64,000 bases of DNA, taken from assembly GCF_003390375.1 (NCBI RefSeq), contig NZ_QUOT01000001.1, forward strand, positions 2,790,001-2,854,000, given 5' to 3'. This stretch comes from Thalassotalea euphylliae (GTDB taxonomy: Bacteria > Pseudomonadota > Gammaproteobacteria > Enterobacterales > Alteromonadaceae). The notes under the pieces were generated by a model, which was not told the DNA's origin, did not search any database, and saw only the letters and a list, made by a program, of their open reading frames with translations. Position numbers and translations under genes: made by a program. Of this stretch, positions 7,937-14,959 are shown piece by piece. Positions within the stretch are counted from its first letter, which is position 1. Each line of letters opens with the position of its first letter.

Positions 7937-8000
7937 AAACTCAGAAAAACACTTAGAAAGACATTCAGAAAAACATTTAGTTAGACATTTAGTTAGACAT
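7937..8000 (+). repeat. 12-bp degenerate tandem repeat before the chemoreceptor gene
   Basis: About five copies of a 12-bp unit run head to tail. The last two (7973-7984 and 7985-7996) are identical, ACATTTAGTTAG, and are preceded by ACATTCAGAAAA and ACACTTAGAAAG. The array ends a few bases before the chemoreceptor start and probably lies in its leader. It is the only notable feature in the 320-bp gap between purU and this gene. Confidence 0.75.
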
Positions 8001-8013
8001 AGTTGAGATGTAT

Positions 8014-9900
8014 ATGTTCGCGAAATTAAAGTTTGCCCATAAAATCAATTTAATTGCAGCCGTATTGATTGTGCTTGCGTTATCGGTACTCACGGTTCGA
8101 AACTACACTTCGGCGAATGAAGAAATTCACCACCAACTGCAGCAAAGTATTACCGAAATTGCATCGTCAGTATCTGGCAATATCGCCAATTGGCTGAATG
8201 GCAAACTCGCGATTGTTGAAGCCGTGGCAACAGCAACCACCGCTGACACGAGCGGTGCTGAGATGTTTGACATTACCAAGCAAGCAGATAATGCGGGTGA
8301 TTTTAAAAACGCATATATCGCTGTTGAACAATCCGGTGAATTTATTCTCGACGACCCCAATATTCAGCTACCTGCAGATTTTGATGCAAGGCAACGCCCT
8401 TGGTATCAGCAGGTTAAGCAAGAGCGCACGCCATCGTTTACCGAACCTTATGTTGACGCCACGATTAATCAGTTACTTATTTCGGCAGTAACGCCGATTG
8501 AGCAGCAAGGGCAGTTTATTGGTGTTGCTGGCGGCGACATATTGCTTGATAAAGTGGCCGATATTATCAATAGCATCGAGTTTCTAGGGCTCGGCTATGC
8601 TTACTTGGTTACTGAGCAAGGCAAGATCCTCAGTCACCCAGAAGCTCAGTATATTGATAAAAATATTAGCGATTTATTAGGTTATCAGGCGCCACTCAAT
8701 AGTGAGCTTGTTGATGTTGATGAGCAAAACCAGATTGTCGCCTTTATGCCCGTTAAAGGGATTTCATCGGTAAACTGGTATCTGGGCGTTGTGCTTGATC
8801 AGGAAAAAGCCTATGCACCGTTAGCAAGTGCTAGAAACAGCGCTATTGTTTTTGGTGTAGTGAGTGTGGTGGTGACCGTTGTGTTGTTAAACCTATTGCT
8901 CAGTCATTTGCTTAAACCTATTCAGCAATTATCGTATGCGATCAAAGATATCTCTGAAGGCGACGGCGATCTGACCAAGCGTTTAGCGGTTAAAAGCCAA
9001 GATGAAATTGGTAAATTGTCACATGATTTCAATGGCTTTATTGATACCATCCATCAATCCATGACCCAAGTACATACCGTTGCCACAACGCTAAACAGCC
9101 AAATTGGGCAAGTTCGTAGCAGTACCGCAACGGGTATCAATATGGCTGAACAACAATTAAGTCGAGGCACGAACGTTTCTGCCGCGGTAACTGAGCTCAA
9201 TAGCTCGGCGCAAGAAATTTCGAGCAATGCAGCAACGGCGTCATCGCTAACGTCTGCCATGCACAATCAATCTCAACAGGGGGTTGATGCTATCAGCGAT
9301 AATATTGTTGCGATCAACACACTGAGCAATATGATGGCAGGCTCAAGTGATGACATCACAAAACTCAGCCAAGAAACTCAGAATATCGGTAACATCCTAG
9401 ACGTTATCAAAGGCGTTAGCGAACAAACTAACCTACTTGCTCTTAATGCGGCCATTGAAGCAGCTCGTGCGGGGGAAGCAGGACGAGGCTTTGCTGTTGT
9501 TGCTGATGAAGTGAGGCAACTTGCGCAACGCACACAAGTGGCAACAACCGAGATTGAAGTGATGATTGCTAGCTTGCAACAAGGCTCGTCGGCGGTAGTT
9601 GATACTATGGCCGAAAGCCAAACGAACAGCAGTAATAGCGTTGCATTAGCCAATATTGCAGGTGACAAAATGCAGCAAGTGATTGGCGCGTTGGCGGATG
9701 TTGAGCGAGAAAATCATTCAGTAGCTGTGGCGACAGAGCAACAAGTCAATGTAATTCAAAGTATTGATGAAGACATTTTACAGCTAATGAATTTAAATCA
9801 GGAAGGCGTTGGTAATTTACAACAAACTCAGCATGCCTGTGATGAACTGCAATCGGTGTTTGACGATCTTAACCAGTTAGTGCGCCAATTTAAGGTGTAA
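8014..9900 (+). CDS. Methyl-accepting chemotaxis protein with a Cache sensor
   Basis: A transmembrane chemoreceptor of about 628 residues. It has TM1 (about 10-30), a periplasmic double-Cache type sensor with the block DARQRPWYQQV, TM2 (about 275-297), a HAMP domain including SEGDGDLTKRL, and a cytoplasmic signalling domain. The invariant hairpin tip is present (EQTNLLALNAAIEAARAGE, about residues 470-488). Cache receptors of this class often sense amino acids or other small organic ligands; the ligand here cannot be read from sequence. ATG at 8008 is also in frame, but 8014 is better spaced from a weak GAG ribosome site. Confidence 0.95.
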   Translation: MFAKLKFAHKINLIAAVLIVLALSVLTVRNYTSANEEIHHQLQQSITEIASSVSGNIANWLNGKLAIVEAVATATTADTSGAEMFDITKQADNAGDFKNAYIAVEQSGEFILDDPNIQLPADFDARQRPWYQQVKQERTPSFTEPYVDATINQLLISAVTPIEQQGQFIGVAGGDILLDKVADIINSIEFLGLGYAYLVTEQGKILSHPEAQYIDKNISDLLGYQAPLNSELVDVDEQNQIVAFMPVKGISSVNWYLGVVLDQEKAYAPLASARNSAIVFGVVSVVVTVVLLNLLLSHLLKPIQQLSYAIKDISEGDGDLTKRLAVKSQDEIGKLSHDFNGFIDTIHQSMTQVHTVATTLNSQIGQVRSSTATGINMAEQQLSRGTNVSAAVTELNSSAQEISSNAATASSLTSAMHNQSQQGVDAISDNIVAINTLSNMMAGSSDDITKLSQETQNIGNILDVIKGVSEQTNLLALNAAIEAARAGEAGRGFAVVADEVRQLAQRTQVATTEIEVMIASLQQGSSAVVDTMAESQTNSSNSVALANIAGDKMQQVIGALADVERENHSVAVATEQQVNVIQSIDEDILQLMNLNQEGVGNLQQTQHACDELQSVFDDLNQLVRQFKV

Positions 9901-10052
9901 GGCGTTTACTCATCGCAGCGCAAGGTAAGGCGGTTCAAAGCAATAGTTCAGCGAAAGTCGTGTAAATTTTCGACGTATATCTGTTGCCATTGTGAAATAT
10001 TTTTGCATCTACCAAGGTCAATTGCGCTGATTAGAACTAAAAGAGAAAATTT

Positions 10053-10709
10053 ATGATGAAGTTATTTGTTCCTGCGGTAATTGCCTTGTCGATGTTGTTT
10101 ACCTCTGCCAGTATGGCCGAGACTAAGACCATGAAAACCAAGCCTGTTGCTGAAAGTGCTGAGTGGGTTAGCCCACTATTGAATGGTCAGATGGTGCCTA
10201 ATGTAGATGCGGTAACGATTGACGGTAAAAGCAAGCCTTTAAAAGACGTACTAGCTGGCAAAAAGACAATTTTGTTTTTCTATCGTGGTGGCTGGTGCCC
10301 ATTCTGTAACACGCAAATGGGTCAGCTAAAGCAGTTAGAGCCTGAGCTTAAAAAAGCAGGTTTCCAGCTTATCGGTGTTTCAACTGACGCGCCAGCAGAC
10401 TTAAAGAAAAGCGTTGATAGCATGTCTTTAGAATACCAACTGCTTTCAGACTACAACTCAACGATCAGCCAAGCATTTGGTTTAGCTTTTTTCACATCAC
10501 AAAAAACGACAGAGCGTTACTTAGCGGCGATGAAGTTGTCTAACCCGCTTCAAAAAAATGCTGATGGTGAAGAACGCCTCGTATTACCAGTACCAGCGAT
10601 TTATGTGATTGATGGCAAAGGTTTAGTACAGTTTAGCTATGTTAACCCGAACTTTAGAGTTCGCTTACAGCCTGAGATCTTGCTAGCTGCTGCAAAATTA
10701 GTGAAGTAA
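10053..10709 (+). CDS. Exported peroxiredoxin-like (AhpC/TSA) protein
   Basis: A 218-residue protein with a signal peptide (about 1-22, cut after SMA) and a thioredoxin-fold AhpC/TSA domain. The active site is WCPFC (Cys82, Cys85) after FFYRGG, a form typical of the peroxiredoxin-like family rather than classical AhpC. It is probably a periplasmic thiol peroxidase or thiol-disulfide protein. It stands alone between the chemoreceptor and a repeat element. The ribosome site AGAGAAAA before ATG is weak. Confidence 0.85.
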   Translation: MMKLFVPAVIALSMLFTSASMAETKTMKTKPVAESAEWVSPLLNGQMVPNVDAVTIDGKSKPLKDVLAGKKTILFFYRGGWCPFCNTQMGQLKQLEPELKKAGFQLIGVSTDAPADLKKSVDSMSLEYQLLSDYNSTISQAFGLAFFTSQKTTERYLAAMKLSNPLQKNADGEERLVLPVPAIYVIDGKGLVQFSYVNPNFRVRLQPEILLAAAKLVK

Positions 10710-10819
10710 GTAGTTACTTACCGTTTTGGCGATGCTTATCAGTTAATTGATAGGCATTGTTAAAAACTTGTAATCAGCAGGTCGATTGTCGTCGATGAGC
10801 TGGTTACACTAAGGTCATA

Positions 10820-11085
10820 TATACCCAAGCCACTTCAAAGTGCTCGCTTCAGTTGAAATTAAAAACGATTTAGGCAAGGCATTGATTGCCAAGAATGGTT
10901 GTTCCCTTGTTACGATCAATAACGCAGCATAAATCGTTTTTAAATCCACCCTTCGGGCGCTTCACAGGAGCTTACTCTCATCGTTACAGCTAATTGCAAG
11001 GGAGTAACCATTCCTGCTAGCTGCGCCTTGATACTAAGCTCCTGTGATAGCGCTGAAACATGTATCTTGAAGTGGTTTGGGTATA
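10820..11085. repeat. Palindromic MITE-like element (266 bp)
   Basis: The ends are inverted repeats: TATACCCAAGCCACTTCAA at 10820-10838 against TTGAAGTGGTTTGGGTATA at 11067-11085, with one mismatch in 19. Inside are two nested hairpin arms: AAAACGATTTA with TAAATCGTTTT (about 10863-10944), and CACAGGAGCTTA with TAAGCTCCTGTG (about 10965-11045). The loops of the arms also carry related sequence in opposite orientation (GAATGGTTGTTCCCTTG and CAAGGGAGTAACCATTC). There is no coding capacity. It looks like a non-autonomous transposable element or mobile intergenic repeat. Confidence 0.75.
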
Positions 11086-11115
11086 CAAAACCATTATCTG
11101 TAAAAGGAAAGGTAT

Positions 11116-11613
11116 ATGACCAAAGGAACAACTCTAGTTTGCGTTATCGCAACCACCTTACTATTGTTAAGCGCATGTAGTTATCAAGCCCCTGTTAACT
11201 CAGTGTCTCAAACCCCTGAATCTACCAATAGCCAACAACAGACTGGACAAGTTAGCGACGAGTCTGGGCTCACACGTTTATATCAACGCCAATGGCAACT
11301 CGTGCAATTGGCTGGAACTGAAGCGCTCAATGGCAAAGGTGATAAACCCGTTAGCCTTCGCTTTGAACCACAAAAACAGCAAGTCAGTGGTTTTGCCGGT
11401 TGTAACCGTTACTTTGGGGCGTACACCATTAAGCAAGATGCGCTGAGCTTTGGTCATTTAGCCATGACGAAAATGTTTTGTCAGCAAGGGATGGAGCTTG
11501 AAGCTAAGTTTGCTAAAGCGATAACGCAAGTGTCTACCTATCGATTTAGTGAGCAATTTTTAGAGTTTATTGATCAACAAGGCCAGACAATCGCACGCTT
11601 TAAGCAAGATTAA
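11116..11613 (+). CDS. META-domain lipoprotein (HslJ-like)
   Basis: A 165-residue lipoprotein. The signal ends in LLLLSAC, so Cys21 is the lipidated residue. A META domain occupies about 55-160, with WQLVQLAGTEA, then GFAGCNRYFGAY and LAMTKMFC, the conserved family blocks. HslJ-like META proteins are linked to novobiocin resistance and heat shock in E. coli, but the molecular role is unclear. A ribosome site (AAAGGAAAGG) precedes ATG. A strong terminator follows, so it is a single-gene unit. Confidence 0.85.
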   Translation: MTKGTTLVCVIATTLLLLSACSYQAPVNSVSQTPESTNSQQQTGQVSDESGLTRLYQRQWQLVQLAGTEALNGKGDKPVSLRFEPQKQQVSGFAGCNRYFGAYTIKQDALSFGHLAMTKMFCQQGMELEAKFAKAITQVSTYRFSEQFLEFIDQQGQTIARFKQD

Positions 11614-11650
11614 CTTAAGCTCAGCACGCCCCAAGTTACCCCCGAACAAG

Positions 11651-11689
11651 CGCTGAACTTTTCGCAATGTCGAAAGTTCGGCGTTTTTG
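11651..11689 (+). terminator. Terminator after the META-domain gene
   Basis: CGCTGAACTTTTCG pairs with CGAAAGTTCGGCG around CAATGT (with one G-U pair and a one-base bulge) and is followed by a T-run. It separates this gene from hutG. Confidence 0.8.
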
Positions 11690-11763
11690 TTATTGCAAGC
11701 AGGTAAAGGTTATTAGCGTAAGTTGCGTTGCTTCTGAGCGGCATGGTAAATTAATAACACAAC

Positions 11764-11775
11764 TTGTATATACAA
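11764..11775. promoter_or_regulatory. HutC-like operator before hutG
   Basis: TTGTATATACAA is a perfect 12-bp palindrome that fits the core of the HutC (GntR family) operator as known for histidine-utilisation genes. It ends nine bases before the hutG ATG at 11785, so a bound repressor would block transcription or initiation. It overlaps a possible TTG start, which is therefore not used. HutC responds to urocanate. Confidence 0.65.
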
Positions 11776-11784
11776 TTTCACGTG

Positions 11785-12585
11785 ATGACTGAAAGCTATT
11801 CGCTACACCAAGGTTCGACGCCACTCTTGATCAGCATGCCCCACAATGGTCAAGCTATTCCCAATGATATCGCCGCCAATATGACAGCGGATGGCCTAGC
11901 GGTTCGCGACACCGATTGGCACTTGGATAAACTTTATGATTTTGCCGAGGCGATGGGAGCAAGTATTATTGCGCCTAAGTACAATCGTTATGTGATTGAT
12001 TTAAATCGTAATCCTAAAGGCGTAAACCTCTACCCAGGCGCAAATAGCACCGAGCTGTGCCCGACCAGTGCGTTTGATTTATCGCCACTTTATGTCGACG
12101 GAAAAGTACCGTCGTCCGCTGAAATTGAGCGCCGTGTCGAGCTTTACTGGCAACCTTATCACCAAGCGCTTGCTAACGAACTAGCGGCGATTAAGCAAAA
12201 ATTTGGTGGCGCGGTGTTATTAGAAGCCCACTCAATATTGTCACATGTGCCGCGTTTTTTTGATGGCCGTTTGCCTGACTTCAACTTTGGCAGTGCTGAT
12301 GGCAAAAGCTGTGCACCTACATTAATCGAGCAAGTTGAAGCAATCAATTTCGCGCCGTATAGCCAAGTAACTAACGGCCGATTTAAAGGCGGCTATATTA
12401 CTCGAACGTATGGCAATCCCGAGCAAAATATCCATGCACTGCAGCTAGAGTTGTCACAAATTACTTATATGGACGAACAAAGCTTAAGCTACTCGTCAAG
12501 TCGAGCTGAGCAAGTGCAGCCTAAACTTAAATCTTTGGTGAGCGCCTTAATCGCATTTGGTGCCCAAATTAGCCGTAATAAATAG
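11785..12585 (+). CDS. hutG: N-formylglutamate deformylase
   Basis: A 266-residue enzyme that hydrolyses N-formylglutamate to glutamate and formate, the last step of the five-step histidine degradation route. Conserved family blocks are present: TPLLISMPHNG near the start, VRDTDWHLDKLYDF, and VLLEAHSI. I chose ATG at 11785; an in-frame TTG at 11764 lies inside a HutC-like palindrome. The ribosome site is poor. hutF follows after 12 bp, so the two last steps (formiminoglutamate to formylglutamate to glutamate) form one operon. The rest of the hut genes are not in the window. Confidence 0.93.
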   Translation: MTESYSLHQGSTPLLISMPHNGQAIPNDIAANMTADGLAVRDTDWHLDKLYDFAEAMGASIIAPKYNRYVIDLNRNPKGVNLYPGANSTELCPTSAFDLSPLYVDGKVPSSAEIERRVELYWQPYHQALANELAAIKQKFGGAVLLEAHSILSHVPRFFDGRLPDFNFGSADGKSCAPTLIEQVEAINFAPYSQVTNGRFKGGYITRTYGNPEQNIHALQLELSQITYMDEQSLSYSSSRAEQVQPKLKSLVSALIAFGAQISRNK

Positions 12586-12597
12586 CGTGGTGTTGCA

Positions 12598-13977
12598 ATG
12601 AAACTTTTTGCTAAACAAGTGTTAACCAGCAAGGGTTGGCAGGAAAACCAAATTATCACTATCGATAATGGCTTGATCACCGCAATGGCTGAAGGCTGTG
12701 AATCCGACGCCGATGTCATTAAAGGTATTGTTATTCCGGGTATGGTGAACTGTCATTCTCACGCATTCCAACGCGCATTTGCTGGCTTCAGTGAACAGGG
12801 CAGTGAAAACAGCCAAGGCGAGATGAAAGATAGCTTTTGGACTTGGCGCAATATTATGTACCAGTTCCTTGAGCAACTAACGGTTGACGATGCGCAATTG
12901 ATTGCCGAGCAGCTATATATTGAGATGGTCAAACAAGGCTACACCCGTGTTGCTGAATTCCACTATTTGCATCACGATCCCCAGGGGCATGTACATGCAA
13001 AACCTGCGGCAATGGCTGAAGCTATTTTTAATGCGGCAAAGGCCAGTGGCATCGGTCTGACAATGTTGCCAGTGCTTTATCGCTTTAGTGGTTTTGGCGA
13101 GCAGACGCCAAATGATGGCCAAAAGCGATTTATCCACTCAATGAATGCGTTTAATGCTTTGGTTGATGATTGCTTTGTACTTGCTGAGCGCCAGCCTAAC
13201 AGCAATGTAGGTATTGCGCCTCACTCGCTGCGTGCGGTTGATAAATCTTCTTTGCTTGAAGCGGTTTCATATGTGCGAAGCAAAGATAAACACGCACCTA
13301 TTCATATTCATATTGCCGAGCAGCAAAAAGAAGTGAATGATTGCTTGGCACATTATAAAAAACGCCCAGTGCAGTGGCTGTTAGATAATGTTGAACTCGA
13401 TCAGCATTGGTGTTTAATTCACGCTACTCATATTGATGCTAAGGAACGACAAGGTATTGTTGCCAGTGGTGCCATTGCTGGCATTTGCCCAACAACAGAG
13501 GCTAATCTAGGTGATGGAATATTCCCGACCACGGAATTTATTAATGAGCAAGGGAGTTGGGCAATAGGCTCTGACAGCCATATTTCAGTTAGCCCAGTGG
13601 AAGAATTACGTTGGTTAGAGTATGCCCAGCGCTTAACGAAGCAGCAGCGCGCAGTGTTGGCTACATCTCAGACACCGTCAGTAGGTCAATATTTATGGCA
13701 AGCGGCAGCTAAAGGCGGCGCGCAAAGTACCTCGTCTAATACGGGAGAGTTGTCGGTCGGTAAACAAGCTGATTTACTTGTTTTAGATGAAGCTAAACTT
13801 TCCGTATATGCCAGTGGCGCAAAATATTGCCTTGATAGCTTAGTGTTTGCCACACACGCCAATGCTATTGCAGACGTTATGGTGAATGGCCAATGGGTTG
13901 TGACTGAGGGCAAGCACCTTAACGAGGAAGCAACACACGAGAAATTTAGCGCGTTATTGGCACGATTAAAGCGCTGA
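12598..13977 (+). CDS. hutF: Formimidoylglutamate deiminase
   Basis: A 459-residue amidohydrolase-superfamily enzyme converting N-formimino-L-glutamate to N-formylglutamate and ammonia. Metal and active-site motifs are in order: NCHSHAFQRAF (about 50-60), PIHIHIAEQ, CLIHATHID and GSDSHISVSPVEELRWLEY. The pairing with hutG shows that this organism uses the HutF/HutG branch rather than the direct formimidoylglutamase HutE-type hydrolysis. It is translated 12 bp after hutG and presumably shares the HutC-like control. Confidence 0.95.
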   Translation: MKLFAKQVLTSKGWQENQIITIDNGLITAMAEGCESDADVIKGIVIPGMVNCHSHAFQRAFAGFSEQGSENSQGEMKDSFWTWRNIMYQFLEQLTVDDAQLIAEQLYIEMVKQGYTRVAEFHYLHHDPQGHVHAKPAAMAEAIFNAAKASGIGLTMLPVLYRFSGFGEQTPNDGQKRFIHSMNAFNALVDDCFVLAERQPNSNVGIAPHSLRAVDKSSLLEAVSYVRSKDKHAPIHIHIAEQQKEVNDCLAHYKKRPVQWLLDNVELDQHWCLIHATHIDAKERQGIVASGAIAGICPTTEANLGDGIFPTTEFINEQGSWAIGSDSHISVSPVEELRWLEYAQRLTKQQRAVLATSQTPSVGQYLWQAAAKGGAQSTSSNTGELSVGKQADLLVLDEAKLSVYASGAKYCLDSLVFATHANAIADVMVNGQWVVTEGKHLNEEATHEKFSALLARLKR

Positions 13978-14051
13978 ACGTAAACCCTTGATCTAGAACC
14001 ACTGAGCTAGAACGAGTGACCCGTAACCAATGACATAGATAGAGAAATTAA

Positions 14052-14957
14052 TTGCCCAACGTGGAATCAACGAATCAGGCGACTGTTATCAATAAAACCC
14101 AGCTAGTGATTTCGGCTCCAAGCTTCGAACACACAGGCCCTGAGCAAATAGACGCTGAGCAGATTGGTAGTGGACAAGTCAAATTAGCGCCAATGAGCGA
14201 TAGTGTGGCAAGCGAACAAGCCCTGCAAATTATGCTGAGCTATTCCCAGCAGGGGCGCTGGCAGCGTCGTTCACTAGCAGTCATCATGCGCACTCCTGGC
14301 GATGATAAGGCATTAGTCTTCGGTTACTTGATTTCACAAGGTGTAGTTAGCACCTTGGCAGAGGTTGAGGCGTTAATACTTGAAGAAGATAACTTAGCGG
14401 AAGTGAAGCTGAAGCAGCATATTGAGGTTGACTGGCAGCGTTTTGAGCGGGTATTTGTTAGTCAGTCTGGTTGTGGTGTTTGTGGACAAAGCCAATTAAA
14501 GCAGCTGGCGTTATTGTTTGAACCGCTTAACCCTAGGCGTAGCTGGTTAAAGCCAGAACAGTTGCTTTCACTGCCCAGTGAGCTTCGAGAGCGACAATCA
14601 CTCTTTCTGCAAACCGGCGGCAGTCATGGTGCAGGGCTTTGGCAGGCTGATACAGCAAATGATCTGGTTGTTGCAGAGGATGTTGGTCGTCATAATGCCG
14701 TCGACAAACTGCTGGGGCATGCCTATCAGAGTAACTTATCGTTAACGCAAAGCGCTTTGGTACTCAGTGGCCGTATCAGTTTCGAGCTAGTGCAAAAGGC
14801 AGTAGCTGCACGTATTCCTGTGATTGTCGCGGTCGGCGCACCCTCCGATTTAGCGATAACAACAGCTAAACATTTTAATATTGCACTCATTGGTTTTACA
14901 AAGGCACAACAAGCCAATGTCTATTGCGGCCAATCTCAGTTGGCGTTGGAAAATTAG
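14052..14957 (+). CDS. fdhD: Formate dehydrogenase accessory sulfurtransferase FdhD
   Basis: A protein of up to 301 residues. FdhD moves sulfur from the IscS desulfurase to the molybdenum cofactor of formate dehydrogenases. The key cysteine motif is present (SGCGVCGQ), as are TGGSHGAGLW, EDVGRHNAVDK and the late LSGRISFELVQKA. The start is uncertain: TTG at 14052 is the longest frame, but the first 45 or so residues are not conserved-looking, and ATG at 14193 (MSDSVASEQAL) may be used. The partner oxidoreductase gene starts two bases after its stop. Confidence 0.92.
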   Translation: MPNVESTNQATVINKTQLVISAPSFEHTGPEQIDAEQIGSGQVKLAPMSDSVASEQALQIMLSYSQQGRWQRRSLAVIMRTPGDDKALVFGYLISQGVVSTLAEVEALILEEDNLAEVKLKQHIEVDWQRFERVFVSQSGCGVCGQSQLKQLALLFEPLNPRRSWLKPEQLLSLPSELRERQSLFLQTGGSHGAGLWQADTANDLVVAEDVGRHNAVDKLLGHAYQSNLSLTQSALVLSGRISFELVQKAVAARIPVIVAVGAPSDLAITTAKHFNIALIGFTKAQQANVYCGQSQLALEN

Positions 14958-14959
14958 CT

